From: a virus
Strand: one strand, 5' to 3'
Virus record (IMG/VR): IMGVR_UViG_3300035199_001057
Coordinates: 25,131-89,130 of that record
Length of the DNA: 64,000 nucleotides
Both the position numbers and the translations under genes were made by a program. Below the pieces are notes generated by a model, which did not search any database, had not been told where the DNA came from, and worked only from the letters and a program-made list of their open reading frames with translations. Shown piece by piece: positions 9,449-20,642 of the stretch (its first letter is position 1; each line of letters starts with the position of its first letter).

Positions 9449-12400
9449 TTACTCGGAGGGAGCGTCGCTAGGTGGTGTTTCAGTGGTCGCTGGGTCGCCG
9501 CTTGGTGCTTGATCAATAAGCGGACCATATTTAATAAAGGATCCCTGTTCGTCAACCTCATCGTTACAGACAATGGGCTCTTCAATGGGCGTATCTGCCG
9601 CCGATGAAAAATTTGAAGTCCTTCCATGAAGCAACTTGGCTGCCACACCGATGGGGGTGAGTGGCCCGATACCAAAATTCCATGGCCATGGGGTTTTCCA
9701 TGTCGGATCAACAGTACTGGCGAGTGCGCCCAAGAATGCTTTAAGGATTGTTATCCCTAGCGACCCAAAATCAAAACCGCCCATGGGGGCGCCAGAGGGT
9801 CCGTTAACCGCATTGGCAGAAGATGTCCGCTGATAATCTCCTTGGGCGACAGCGATAGCTGTTAACAGCGTCTCTGCTGACATCGAAATGGTGCCATTGA
9901 AATTATTTTCCAATTGGGGGTAATATCTTTCTGCCAAAAGCTTATGAATAAGCGTAATCATGGTGCCCTGTTCTCTGATGAAAAAGCTTTGCATCAATTC
10001 TCGGAAGGCAGCTTGTGTTGGGGCATGCGGGTCCGATGCGGTTTTGGGCGTCGACTCTATGGTTTTTCCGACATAGGAATGGGGTGGGATGGCCATGTTA
10101 GCAAATTTGGCCATTATCGTGTTAATATCTTTTTTGGGTTCTTGTTCGGGGACACCAGGCGGTGGCGGTGGTGGGAACAAGACGTCAACCAAGGCGGCGT
10201 AATCGGCGTAAACTAAGGCGTTTTGCTCGTAAGGGAAAGGGCGATCAGTCCCTAGCATATCGAGAAGTTCCCCTTGTTTTTGAGAATTCCCATAGGTGCC
10301 CACATAATCATTGCCCGTGTCATCAAATTTGTACCACCCGGACAGCGCGCCGGCGCTGGTGGCGGTGCCCGCCATTGAGCTACGAAAGGCTGCGTAAGTG
10401 ATATCGACCCATTCAGGTGTCCCCTGAATATCGCCCTTTGTGCCCAACTTGTAAAGATCCTTGGCCTTTTCCACCTGTTGTAATTGCCACAAAAACATCT
10501 GTAAGATAAAGGTGTCGCGCCAGCCGCCGCTCTCTGCGCTTTCCGCAACCTCAAATCCGGGCTCCGCAAAGTCGTAGTTGGGGTTCCACGGAAAGCGGCC
10601 TGTGCCTGTCCACACCTTCTTGTTTTTGTAAGTCCCTATTACACTTTTATTGCTCGCTTCGCGCGCGATAAACTCCTCGCGTTGTTGGATCCACAGCTTG
10701 AGATCGGGGCTACCGTTTTCGCGAAAATCGTTTAGGATTCTCGTCGCGAGGGGTAGCTCGCCTTCCGTATGACCATGAATGACCTTGTCGGCCACCTCTA
10801 AATTAAAAATGGTGGGCGCCAATGTGTTGCGGTACGCCTCATCGAAAGAAGCTCGTGCTTCGTCAGCATTTTTAAAGCACGCCATCCCAGACTGTTGCCA
10901 GTTGACATGATCGCCTGAGTAATTCTTGGTGGTGGCGTCGTTGTAATGGTCTCCAGGTACAAATTCATCAGTCTGAAAGGGGGATCCCATGGCATAATCG
11001 GCCCCAGGAAACCAGAATCCGCCGCCTTTTTTATTAGTTCCAGGTAACTTAAACAGAAACGGGTCGCCGGAGTCGTGCCACTGCGCCTTTTCAATAAGAT
11101 TGGTGAAGTGGTCATACCAAAGGCGGTTAAAACCGCCGCGAAAACCTTTTTTGTCCGTTCCCCAATTATAGAAGGCCGGGGAACCTCCTGCGCCCCAATA
11201 ATAAGGGCTTGCGTTATCTTTTAGCCAGTTCGCGCGCGTGCCCCATACCGCCACCGGCTGGCCTTTTTTGCCTTCGGAATCGGTGGGAGTGTACGTACCG
11301 ACCCTGATCCTGTAGGTGAACAAGGAGTGTGTCTGGCCGGTGGCGCCGGCGGGAAACACTTCAGACTTGGTAATTGTATTCGCCGCCTCGATATAAGAAG
11401 TCTCATTAAACTGCGTAATGACTGGGGTTGTCCACCTCTTCACAGTGTTTCGAAACGCGCGGCCGCGGAGCCCCAACCCGTGCAAACCAGCAGCGTCTTC
11501 GTCCACATCATAAGCAAGGGCCGGCCACTCCCACGAGGAGTTTACCGCACTGTGCTCCGTATAAGCGTTCTTGAGAGCATCATATTCTTCCTTCTTTATA
11601 ACGTCGGCGCCAAGCACCCCGACTCCTGGTTTGAAGAAGTCATCAAAAGTGTATAACCGGTTCTCCGCCAACGTGCCAAGGTCGGTCACTCGATGATGAA
11701 CCTTATACATTGATTCAAACCATGTTAAGGAATTCCATTCCGGGGCGGCTGAAAACTCAGATGAGTAAATAGGTAGCCTTACGTAACGATGTGGAGACTC
11801 TGCCCCCTGGTCATCGAAAAAGTCGACTTTGCCTATTTTTTCTTTGAGCATCGTGTCCACCAGGCCCGGGGAGGCTGTTGGAACGTTCCCTATATCGCTG
11901 ATACCATCGGATCCCAGTAGGCTCTCATCAAAGGCGTCTTGTATGCCCGGGCGATCCACTTCCGAAACATATTGTACGAGGCGCGCGCCAAAGTCCAAAG
12001 TGAGGATTTCATCGAGAGGCAGCGTAAAAAACCATCCCAAAAAAGTTTTACCTTTGTGGGTTATAGCCTCATCGTTACCCGTCACCGCAAGACGCGCGTC
12101 CAGTTTTGTTCTCTCCTCAAGACTGAGGTTTTTATACCACCCGTGATTATTGGTGAGCCAAAAATCGCTGTTGCGGGTCCCGCCGCCTGGTAGCCATTTA
12201 AGAATCGACGTCATCATCGCATTCACGCCGCCGGCGGTGCCCATCGAATCGAGATAGGTTTCCCCTCGTGGCCAGGATTTCCAAAAAACGTCCGACGATA
12301 AATTAAAGTCTTTGTGATAATGTTCCTCATATTGCCACCATTCTGGCTCAAGATCCGCGATAGTGTCGATCGGGGAGCGAAATTGAGACACCATGTCCCG

Positions 12401-15400
12401 AAATGCAGAAACGGGAATTTTGCCCGTCATACCCCAGTCCAAAAATGGGAATTCCTGTATCAGGTCCAATTTCTCGGCCACCGTGAAGCTATCATCAAAA
12501 TTGTACCTAAATAAACGCCACAGCACGGATTTATGGCGATATTTCTTTCGCCGGTCGTAATTGTCTATGCGGTGGTCATTGGCCTGATGGACTGTCAGAC
12601 CCGCGCTCTCGGAATTCACCATCGTGCCGGCGGCGTGGCCAATGGCAACGGCTATTCCAGGGTTTCTTAGGGCCGGCATAATCTGTGGGAAGAGCATTAT
12701 CAACTTGGTATCAAAAAGAAAAAAGGCTAAGGTGGCTTGATCTATGACCAGCTGCGCCTCCCATAGGGCGAACATCAGCTGCATATTCTTTATCATGTCC
12801 TCGCTTCCTGAAAGCTTCTCGTAAAAGCGACTATTGTAATCTATTTCCACAAATTGTTCAGCGACGAAGCCAGAGTTTACCCCATCTAAAACTTCTAATA
12901 AATTATTGGTGCTGGTGAGGGCGGGAGCCGCGGCATTAAAATCTAGATTCGTTATTGGGGTGGTATGAGAATATTGAAAAGTAAATTGCCCAGTTGGTAT
13001 TGCGTCCAGGCCGACACCGGGGGACTGAGGGGCTTTAAATTTAATGGGTACCCACAAGACGTCTTCGCCCTGGTGGGCGCCGTCCAGAGTATCTATGTAG
13101 CGGTTAAGCTCAAAGTTGGTAAGTACGCGTACCTGATCCGCGTAATCAACTGCGTTGGCGCCCTCTAGCTGCCCCAGGTACTTGTCGGCCGTGGCCACAC
13201 CTTCTCCAACTTTCACCTGTTGGATCAATTTAGGACTAAAATACCCCTCTAGTTCTTGAAGCTCGTGCGGCAGTGCGCTAAATAAAACCTTTTTGACAAA
13301 ACTGACTTGGTCACTTACAATAATATTGAAGGCTTCGCTGCCTGTCATAGTCTCATCTTGGTATAAAATTCTCATCATTCCAGTGATAAATTCTTCTATC
13401 ACCTCGGTATAAAACGTCTCAAAAGATCCCCCTCCCATCACAGCAAATTGCTTTTTAAGCGCTCTTTCGATCTCTTCATCCAGGAAAGCGCCGAAGAACG
13501 GCTGAGGGGGATTGTCCTCTATCCCTTCGGTGGGGGACCACTCGTAGGAGTATAAATCATCTAGCGACGCAAATCCAAAAACAAAAAGACTTTTCATCAT
13601 TTCTTTTACCACAATTGCGCGGATCACGCAATCGAGGGCAATTTTAATATAGGCCACGTTGGTGGCGCTTTTGGTGACCGACATCGGCGAATAACAGTTC
13701 AAAGTCTCCGTCAGCTTTTGAACTTGGGAATTGAGGACGCGCTTATTGAAAAACCCTAAGAAGCACTCCCCTGTTTGGGACGCGCCCGTGGGCAAATGTT
13801 TTGTCAGACGGAGTTTGTCAAACATGTCAGCGACGCCTCCCGTTGTGCCCCCCATCTGCTCTTTACCGGCGCTGCCCCCATCTAGATATAAACCGTTTCG
13901 ACCGGTTGCCTGGAGAAGGCCTCCGAACATCTCGTTTAAAGCAAGAAGAAAAAGGTCGTTTTCTATGAGGAAACTTTCCATTGCGGTCTGAAGTGCTTCG
14001 TTTTGATAGAACTTCATTCCATTATACTTCGCATATTTTTCCATTACCTTGGGGATAACCGGTGGTTTTTCGGCTGCGTAAGCATATAAAGTTGGATCGG
14101 TTACAATGTCCATCGTGATGGCGTTTTCATCGGTGGATTTGACAGTTAAAAGAATGTTCGCGGTCTGGCCCGCAGGTGCCCACAGTTCCATCTCATCTTT
14201 GGCCTCGACGGTCGCGGCTTCTGTCTCCGCGGCATTGGTCGCGGCTTCCGCTTGTGTTGGCGCTTTTGTTTGAAGCTTCGCGCATCTCACATTAAGGACG
14301 GCCGTGGACTGGGCGAAGCGGCGCATGTAGTGGATAAAGTCCCAAGCCTTGTCCTTCGCCTTCTTCTTTGAGTATTTCGGTTTCGTGCTGTAGATCAGGT
14401 TGCCGTCCTCATCCGTAGCCTCATGGGTCACCTTCATGTCTCCATAAAGAGTGGCCAAATTATCCCTTACCTCGTCTTCAAACCCTGTAACTGCCGCTTT
14501 AAGCGCTTCAAACTCAAGAAGTGACATATCCGGGCAGTCGCTCACATGAGTGGTCCAGCTATCCGGTTTTCCGGCTTCGTACCAGTCAAAGCATGTTTTA
14601 TCCGTATATGCGCTGCTTGGCGTCCATGGGGTTTTAGCCTTGAGAGCATAATATTGTATTAGTTTTTGGAAGCGGGGATCGGCCATTACTCCGCTTTCCT
14701 CGTTTTCAAGAGCTTTTATCTCGTTATAAAATTTAGTGTTAGCATTTAGTGCATCTTCCCACTTTATATATTCCTGCGCTAGTTTTTCAAGATCATCATA
14801 TTCTTCCGCGGTCATATCAGGGCAGGCTGCGTTACCGCCGGAGCCTTTGCCCGCCTTGATCCAGTAAACGCAATCGTCCGCGTCAAGTTTTTGGATTTGT
14901 GTGTGAGCCTCAAAGCTTCCCTCTGGTGGTTCTGTTTCATCCGGCGTCACAAAGGTATACCCTTGTATCAAGTCTAGCCAGGTAGGAGCCAGCATTGCGC
15001 TGCCAGACAAGATGAGGCCGGCCATTCCGGGCGGTAGCACTGGGCCTGGAATTGTCATTAGCTGGCCTGAATAGAGAAATGTAAGCTTTTTCTTGATCCT
15101 GGGGATAAAGTAATCTTCGTAGCCGGCAATAATTTCATCTGGGTCAAAATAAAAGGAGATCATGTCATCGCCAAGCTTGGTGAAATATGAGTTGTCGGTG
15201 GTTTCTCCCGCGGATTCAACTGCCTGCGCGATGGCTTCCATAACCTCAACTGCAGCGTACCCCGAGTCTGTTTGTTTGGCACGTTTTTTAACCTCATCCC
15301 AGGCGTCGATTGGAACACCATCCTCGTCTTTGTCTTTCCCGTAGGTGGCCGCGGAGATTGGTGGAAAAAGCGGTAAGAAGGATCCGTCTGCGGTTGGTCT

Positions 15401-18400
15401 CACCGCATTGTATGTGTTCCGATAAATTGTTTTTACGCGGCCGACTTCTGTTTCAAATATATCCTCCACTCCACCAAAAATAGCATTGGCTGCCTGCTCG
15501 CTCGCAAATCTTTGAGATTCATGGTAAGGGTCGATTTTGGTTCCGCTCGGCTTTTCGCCCGGACCGCAAAGCTGCGCCGGCGTCATCGGGCCGCCAAGAA
15601 CATCGCCCACGCTATCGAGTGCCTTAGCTAAGAGACTCTTGCGGTTGGCCGCGGCGGCGGCCATGGCATTACGCAATTCTTCGGGGGACATAAAGTCCGA
15701 AAGCTCAAGCGCTTTGATATCCTCGTTCGTTCCACCGCAAATATTCAAAAGAATTCTCTTTTGGCGCTCAAAATTATTTCGGGCGGCGACAAAAAACTCA
15801 GGATCGATATCAGCTGCGATGATTCTTAAAAACTCGCGGATGCCATTTTGATTTACGTAAAAATCATAAAACTGGGTATTGTGAAGATAGGGAAGCGATT
15901 GGAGAAAGAGTAGAAAGATTTCATATAACTCGTCCGGTGCGGTTTCCTCCATGAGAGAGCACATTTGATTAATAGTAAACGCGCTAGAGATATCTCCTAG
16001 AAGCTTCTCGTAGTCTTCCAGGGAAAGCCCAGTCCTACTCGATACAGTAGCAAAACTGTTGCTCTCGCGTATGGTCGCTTCAGCTTGACTGTCAATGATA
16101 AACGCGCTTAAATCAATTTGGCCCAGTGGGGAATACGGAGCATTAGTCTTTTCGGAATCACTACAAAGCCTCATTAAGGCTTTTATAATAAGCCAAATTG
16201 CTGAGATGATTAGATCACGGGCTAGATTGATGCCCATTTGGATAAGCGCTTCTTTGAACGCTTTCATAATATCCGCTACAGGGTATTCGGTGGTTAAAAA
16301 GATTTCAACGCGTTTTTCGAAGGCTTGCGCGATGGCCTGAGTGTCTTTCTGAAGCGCTTTTTCAACTTCGTCGGCGTGGGTAAACAGATAATAAAGTGCG
16401 TAGATTGCAGCGGGGATGATCGCGAAGACTGCCGCGCAGATCAGCAACCCGTCGTTGGGGTCGTTGAAAAGATCATCTAGCTCCTTCTCGGCCGCCGTGA
16501 TTGAGCGTGCTTTAAAGCCGTCGGTGACGTGATTTGTCTCCAGTTCGTCGATACGAAGCAATATCGCTTCTAATATCGGTAACATATTGTTTTTAAACTG
16601 TTTTCGCTTCTGGGCGATAGGAGTGTCGCTAAGGGAATACACATATTCGATGCCCAGGCCCGGTTCAGCTTTCGACATCGGCGCTTTGAGCTTGGCCTGC
16701 AGCTTCGCGGCTGCGGCGCCGCCAAGGGCGCCGGGCAGGATTGCGGAACCAAGACCCGGAGCTAGGCTCTCGTGGATACTCTTAAGGGCCGCATCGGTGG
16801 CTCCGCCGGTGAGGCCAAAGTCTGGATCCAGATCAACAAAATTATACGGCCACGCATCTTGGAGTTGTATTTGGATAAAAGGATCCAAAGCTACAAGATT
16901 TTTAATGAGGCCGTTTTTTGGGTCTAATAGATATTCATAAAGTTCAATCTGCGTGCTTAGCGCGTCTTGCGTTTTGGTCAACGATTTAAGCTTCTCCTTG
17001 ATCTCTTTCATCTCGCACAGCAAGCCCGTGCACTTGCCGTCGGTGATGCTGCCCCTTAATTTTCTATCGCTCTGCGGGAATTTATCCTTTCCAAACAACT
17101 TCTCTCGTTCTTCTAGCTCGTCAAGGAGACCTTTGATTACCGCTTTTCGCTTTTCATGGGTGTTGATCTGGGTGTTTATATTGGCTTTAAGGAGCGCACC
17201 CGACTCGTCCTGGTCATTTGCGGCCGCCTGGCGCTTTTTTAGCGCTAACTGTTCATTCATCTCCGAAATGAAGGTTTTCATTTTGTTTTTTTTGCGCCAC
17301 GTATCAAGCTTGGGGACATCTGACATCATTTTGGAAAACGCTTTGAGACCGTTAGTTATTTGATCCTGAAGTGCTCCTTGGACTGTATCATCAATAGTCT
17401 CAAATATTAGTTCTAACCTAAGCGCGACGCGTTCTCCGGCTGGACCCGATGATGCCACAGCAGAGATAATATCGGCTTGATATTCTCGATACTTAATAAT
17501 AGCCTTTCTACAAAACTGCTTTTTTAACTCATCAAGGCCAAGCGCTTTTATCAAACACTGCGCAGCCACTCGCACCAACTCTGGTACAGGTACGTGATTT
17601 AATAGGGACTTGAAAAAATCGTCTGTGTTGTTGATTTTCTCAAACTTTCCTTGGACGAACGCTGATCCCATTTGGTCGCCGATGTGTTCGTAGGCCTTTG
17701 CGACTTCCGATTGCGCGTTTTGACGAGCAGTTTCCTTAATCATTGCGCGCGATGGCCTGGACTGCTTATAAAAGTTCTCGTCTAGCATTCGAACGTCGCT
17801 AATAATGAAACTTTCGATGATATCGCGCGTTAACCCAAAATCAACGATGGTTGGGCCGGGCCACATGTATTTTCGCAAGAAGCCTACAACGCCTTCTGTA
17901 ACAGACTCCTTACCGGTGCCGCCTGTGGAGAATCGATTGCCGGGGGGCAACAGCCCATACTTCGAATGAATTTCTTTTAAGTATGCGAACAAAGAATTAG
18001 TAGTTTGGTTAGCGAAGATGGGGTCATGTTTGAGTGACTTTTCGCGATTAATCTGTTCTAGCTCGGCGGTTGTAGGACTTACAATATACTTCTCGAATTT
18101 ATTTTTCAAGTTAAAAGGTTCAAAACCCTTGATGGGGGAGCGAGGATGGCGGTCAATCTGTGTCTTCCAGGTCTTCGTTTTAAAATCCATAAGTTCAAAT
18201 TGAGAATTAAATCTCATAGTCATTGTCGCCGACGCGTAGCCATCGGGATCATGGGTCTTTGACACGGCGTAGTTGCCCTGGGCCTCCTCAAATACAGGGA
18301 GTATGTCTATTTTGGCCTTCTTCAACAATTGTACCTGTAGCAGCAAGTCCATCGGTCGTTCGAAAGTCAGTTGATAGGCTTTAATGGCGTTATCGAGTTC

Positions 18401-19123
18401 TCCCAGTACCTGAATTGTCGTATCTATGTACGCTTCGAAATCAGGGCGCGTGTAGATAGCCTCATAATAATCTACTACCCCTTTCGGTGACTTTGGTACC
18501 TTAACCGGCTTTTTCGTAGACTTGCTTGCCTTGCCCGGGCCTGGTTTTCCAAAGGTGATGTCGGATTGTAACGTAGCGCTCGGTTTTGTATCTAGGCCGG
18601 CGTTGGCGTGTGTGTCGCCGGTATCTTTGGGAGGCGGGGGTTGGTTCAATGCCGCTTCACCTGCGGTGTGTTCTACTATCAAGGCGGGCACCCGGGACTG
18701 TATAAAAGCCGCCGCGTTGATATAAACATGGTATCGGATCTCGGTGGTCGACTTCTTTTGACTTTCGGCTATGTCGATTCGCGGATAAACGTTAATGGTA
18801 CCATCAAAGTTTGTGTATTGGTAGGTGCCACCAAGAAAGTTTGAGATGCTGTTGGTATTGGGCACGAGCCCTTGTTGTTGAAGAGCCTTGATGACATCTT
18901 CTCTGATGGCTGCGTTAATGGATGCTGTGGTCCCGGAAATCTTCGCGGTACCAAAGATCTCAAAGGGTACCGGTTTGGTGATCGTGTCCGTTTTCTCTAG
19001 CACGGAGAGTTCGCGCCACACCTGATTATAAAAAGGATAATTCTTGGCGAGGGACGCGGCTATAAAATCTTGGAATTTGGGCGCGTGCTTGTGTTTATAT
19101 AGTTTAATTGGGGGTAGTGCCAT
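9449..19123 (-). CDS. Giant probable virion structural protein, 3,224 aa
   Basis: One uninterrupted frame of 9.7 kb occupies 15% of the window. It sits between the M15-peptidase/500-aa pair and the gp25-gp6 baseplate genes, so it is most likely a tail or baseplate component. No catalytic motif was recognised. Two hydrophobic stretches that could be membrane helices lie at about residues 892-914 (LLICAAVFAIIPAAIYALYY) and 964-985 (ARDLIISAIWLIIKALM). A charged helical region (about 610-780) precedes them. The C-terminus is Pro/Ser/Thr-rich and acidic (EEPIVCNDEVDEQG, then many PS and ET). Its size and the membrane-like segments would suit a protein injected with the genome or a tape-measure-like role, but that is inference only. 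Confidence 0.75.
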   Translation of the reverse strand: MALPPIKLYKHKHAPKFQDFIAASLAKNYPFYNQVWRELSVLEKTDTITKPVPFEIFGTAKISGTTASINAAIREDVIKALQQQGLVPNTNSISNFLGGTYQYTNFDGTINVYPRIDIAESQKKSTTEIRYHVYINAAAFIQSRVPALIVEHTAGEAALNQPPPPKDTGDTHANAGLDTKPSATLQSDITFGKPGPGKASKSTKKPVKVPKSPKGVVDYYEAIYTRPDFEAYIDTTIQVLGELDNAIKAYQLTFERPMDLLLQVQLLKKAKIDILPVFEEAQGNYAVSKTHDPDGYASATMTMRFNSQFELMDFKTKTWKTQIDRHPRSPIKGFEPFNLKNKFEKYIVSPTTAELEQINREKSLKHDPIFANQTTNSLFAYLKEIHSKYGLLPPGNRFSTGGTGKESVTEGVVGFLRKYMWPGPTIVDFGLTRDIIESFIISDVRMLDENFYKQSRPSRAMIKETARQNAQSEVAKAYEHIGDQMGSAFVQGKFEKINNTDDFFKSLLNHVPVPELVRVAAQCLIKALGLDELKKQFCRKAIIKYREYQADIISAVASSGPAGERVALRLELIFETIDDTVQGALQDQITNGLKAFSKMMSDVPKLDTWRKKNKMKTFISEMNEQLALKKRQAAANDQDESGALLKANINTQINTHEKRKAVIKGLLDELEEREKLFGKDKFPQSDRKLRGSITDGKCTGLLCEMKEIKEKLKSLTKTQDALSTQIELYEYLLDPKNGLIKNLVALDPFIQIQLQDAWPYNFVDLDPDFGLTGGATDAALKSIHESLAPGLGSAILPGALGGAAAAKLQAKLKAPMSKAEPGLGIEYVYSLSDTPIAQKRKQFKNNMLPILEAILLRIDELETNHVTDGFKARSITAAEKELDDLFNDPNDGLLICAAVFAIIPAAIYALYYLFTHADEVEKALQKDTQAIAQAFEKRVEIFLTTEYPVADIMKAFKEALIQMGINLARDLIISAIWLIIKALMRLCSDSEKTNAPYSPLGQIDLSAFIIDSQAEATIRESNSFATVSSRTGLSLEDYEKLLGDISSAFTINQMCSLMEETAPDELYEIFLLFLQSLPYLHNTQFYDFYVNQNGIREFLRIIAADIDPEFFVAARNNFERQKRILLNICGGTNEDIKALELSDFMSPEELRNAMAAAAANRKSLLAKALDSVGDVLGGPMTPAQLCGPGEKPSGTKIDPYHESQRFASEQAANAIFGGVEDIFETEVGRVKTIYRNTYNAVRPTADGSFLPLFPPISAATYGKDKDEDGVPIDAWDEVKKRAKQTDSGYAAVEVMEAIAQAVESAGETTDNSYFTKLGDDMISFYFDPDEIIAGYEDYFIPRIKKKLTFLYSGQLMTIPGPVLPPGMAGLILSGSAMLAPTWLDLIQGYTFVTPDETEPPEGSFEAHTQIQKLDADDCVYWIKAGKGSGGNAACPDMTAEEYDDLEKLAQEYIKWEDALNANTKFYNEIKALENEESGVMADPRFQKLIQYYALKAKTPWTPSSAYTDKTCFDWYEAGKPDSWTTHVSDCPDMSLLEFEALKAAVTGFEDEVRDNLATLYGDMKVTHEATDEDGNLIYSTKPKYSKKKAKDKAWDFIHYMRRFAQSTAVLNVRCAKLQTKAPTQAEAATNAAETEAATVEAKDEMELWAPAGQTANILLTVKSTDENAITMDIVTDPTLYAYAAEKPPVIPKVMEKYAKYNGMKFYQNEALQTAMESFLIENDLFLLALNEMFGGLLQATGRNGLYLDGGSAGKEQMGGTTGGVADMFDKLRLTKHLPTGASQTGECFLGFFNKRVLNSQVQKLTETLNCYSPMSVTKSATNVAYIKIALDCVIRAIVVKEMMKSLFVFGFASLDDLYSYEWSPTEGIEDNPPQPFFGAFLDEEIERALKKQFAVMGGGSFETFYTEVIEEFITGMMRILYQDETMTGSEAFNIIVSDQVSFVKKVLFSALPHELQELEGYFSPKLIQQVKVGEGVATADKYLGQLEGANAVDYADQVRVLTNFELNRYIDTLDGAHQGEDVLWVPIKFKAPQSPGVGLDAIPTGQFTFQYSHTTPITNLDFNAAAPALTSTNNLLEVLDGVNSGFVAEQFVEIDYNSRFYEKLSGSEDMIKNMQLMFALWEAQLVIDQATLAFFLFDTKLIMLFPQIMPALRNPGIAVAIGHAAGTMVNSESAGLTVHQANDHRIDNYDRRKKYRHKSVLWRLFRYNFDDSFTVAEKLDLIQEFPFLDWGMTGKIPVSAFRDMVSQFRSPIDTIADLEPEWWQYEEHYHKDFNLSSDVFWKSWPRGETYLDSMGTAGGVNAMMTSILKWLPGGGTRNSDFWLTNNHGWYKNLSLEERTKLDARLAVTGNDEAITHKGKTFLGWFFTLPLDEILTLDFGARLVQYVSEVDRPGIQDAFDESLLGSDGISDIGNVPTASPGLVDTMLKEKIGKVDFFDDQGAESPHRYVRLPIYSSEFSAAPEWNSLTWFESMYKVHHRVTDLGTLAENRLYTFDDFFKPGVGVLGADVIKKEEYDALKNAYTEHSAVNSSWEWPALAYDVDEDAAGLHGLGLRGRAFRNTVKRWTTPVITQFNETSYIEAANTITKSEVFPAGATGQTHSLFTYRIRVGTYTPTDSEGKKGQPVAVWGTRANWLKDNASPYYWGAGGSPAFYNWGTDKKGFRGGFNRLWYDHFTNLIEKAQWHDSGDPFLFKLPGTNKKGGGFWFPGADYAMGSPFQTDEFVPGDHYNDATTKNYSGDHVNWQQSGMACFKNADEARASFDEAYRNTLAPTIFNLEVADKVIHGHTEGELPLATRILNDFRENGSPDLKLWIQQREEFIAREASNKSVIGTYKNKKVWTGTGRFPWNPNYDFAEPGFEVAESAESGGWRDTFILQMFLWQLQQVEKAKDLYKLGTKGDIQGTPEWVDITYAAFRSSMAGTATSAGALSGWYKFDDTGNDYVGTYGNSQKQGELLDMLGTDRPFPYEQNALVYADYAALVDVLFPPPPPPGVPEQEPKKDINTIMAKFANMAIPPHSYVGKTIESTPKTASDPHAPTQAAFRELMQSFFIREQGTMITLIHKLLAERYYPQLENNFNGTISMSAETLLTAIAVAQGDYQRTSSANAVNGPSGAPMGGFDFGSLGITILKAFLGALASTVDPTWKTPWPWNFGIGPLTPIGVAAKLLHGRTSNFSSAADTPIEEPIVCNDEVDEQGSFIKYGPLIDQAPSGDPATTETPPSDAPSE

Positions 19124-19139
19124 AAAATAATCTCAATTA

Positions 19140-20642
19140 TTAATTTGTTCTATTCTTTTCGCTAAGGATCGAATATGTGCCCCAATCCTGAAGGCCCATC
19201 ATATCATTGTTGATTCTATTAAATACCTGGCTAATGGAGCTTTGTAGTTGTACCAGACCCTCCAACAATGATTTGGTTCCGCCGGCTAAAACCTGATCGG
19301 AGGGCAGATTTTTACCCCCCATGACCCCAAGAGGTCCAGTGCCGCTCATCATCCCGCATAAAATCATAAAAGGATCATAATGCGTGTGAGCGGCAGTGGC
19401 AGCATTAAAGGCGGTCTGGCTAGTAATAAAACTGTGGGTAACAGATTGTAAGTCATCCACGGCCTTGGATAGCTGGGCCAGGTACTTTTTCAAATTGTTG
19501 CCCTTGACTAGGGGCTGTAGGTCCTTGTCGTTGTTGCCCGCGATCAATTCAATTCCGAATTTGCCCATGAGCGGTGCGTCGCGCGAGTTTGTCATATTTG
19601 TCCCGGTGATTAAGCGAATTCCCGATTCGCGGGCCATGATTACCACGTCGTCGGCTTTCATTGCGGCCAAGGATTGGCCCTTCCTTTTACCCGCGCGCTT
19701 TGCGTATTCTCCGCCGGCAATGCCTAAAAGAGATTTTGAATTTGCTTTCTGGGAGAGATATAAATAGGCAGCATCTTGTTTTAAATTATTGGGCGTGCGC
19801 AAGGCGGTGGGCACTCCGGCCAGGCTTGGCTCTTGCGTCTCCAGGCGCCCCTTCGCAGCGTCCGGACCGCTACGGCCGGCGTATAGATAACAGGCGCCGG
19901 CTTGCGTGTGGCCTTTAAAACGGTATTGTTCGTCACGGCTTAGTTGTAATCCAGAATTATTTTGACCTTTAAGTTCTTTATCTCCCGGATATAAGAGACC
20001 GTCTGGTACCGTTTCTTTGAGCGCGGCACCATTAATGCCATCGTAAGCGGCCTGCATTGAAGAAGGAAGGCCGTCTATCATTTGGCGCTCCTGTGGGGCC
20101 AAGCGTTGGAGTTGTACCGGTTTGCGATTTCTACTGGTTTGTTTTCGCCCAGGTGTCGTCGATACCTGGAGGGCTGCGGGGGCATTTGGGTTCTGCGCTG
20201 GTTTTGACTTGGTTTTTTGTTCTTTTTCATAATCTGCTACGTCGAGCGCTAGTTGTGCATCAAGCTCCGCCTTGAGGTTCTTCATGGCTTCGATAGAGGC
20301 GTTTATCAACATTTGGCTTTCGGCATCAAGTGGTTCAAACTTATTAGCATAGTATTGATTCATTAATTCGGGTGCGTTAAGCAGCGCATAATTTTGATTC
20401 AACGTCCAGGTAATGAACTGTTCCTTGAAAAGCTTTTTCCCTGACGGGCCAGAGAAAAAACTAGGTATGATCTTTTCGCCGCTTCCATAGACTTCGGACA
20501 TAAGGTTGGTGAACTTGGTGCGGTCATCAGGAAGGGTAAAATAGCGTTTAGTCTCTTTGACATAATCGCGGTTCATGTTAAAAGTCAGTTGGATTTTTTT
20601 CTGTCCAACTCGGGTCGCATGGCATGTTAATATTAAACTCAT
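19140..20642 (-). CDS. Tail/baseplate-associated protein of unknown function, 500 aa
   Basis: I do not recognise a named family. The N-terminal third is charged; the region around residues 150-180 is a Lys/Pro/Gln-rich linker, followed by a Gly/Ala-rich part (GACYLYAGRSGPD, ALRTPNNLKQDAAYLYLSQ) and a C-terminal segment with GTGPLGVMGGKNLPSD and a helical end (LLEGLVQLQSSISQVFNRI). Its start overlaps the stop of the M15 gene by 4 bases (ATGA) and the giant gene starts 17 bases after it, so the three form one translational unit. A virion assembly or hub-linked role follows from context. Confidence 0.65.
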   Translation of the reverse strand: MSLILTCHATRVGQKKIQLTFNMNRDYVKETKRYFTLPDDRTKFTNLMSEVYGSGEKIIPSFFSGPSGKKLFKEQFITWTLNQNYALLNAPELMNQYYANKFEPLDAESQMLINASIEAMKNLKAELDAQLALDVADYEKEQKTKSKPAQNPNAPAALQVSTTPGRKQTSRNRKPVQLQRLAPQERQMIDGLPSSMQAAYDGINGAALKETVPDGLLYPGDKELKGQNNSGLQLSRDEQYRFKGHTQAGACYLYAGRSGPDAAKGRLETQEPSLAGVPTALRTPNNLKQDAAYLYLSQKANSKSLLGIAGGEYAKRAGKRKGQSLAAMKADDVVIMARESGIRLITGTNMTNSRDAPLMGKFGIELIAGNNDKDLQPLVKGNNLKKYLAQLSKAVDDLQSVTHSFITSQTAFNAATAAHTHYDPFMILCGMMSGTGPLGVMGGKNLPSDQVLAGGTKSLLEGLVQLQSSISQVFNRINNDMMGLQDWGTYSILSEKNRTN

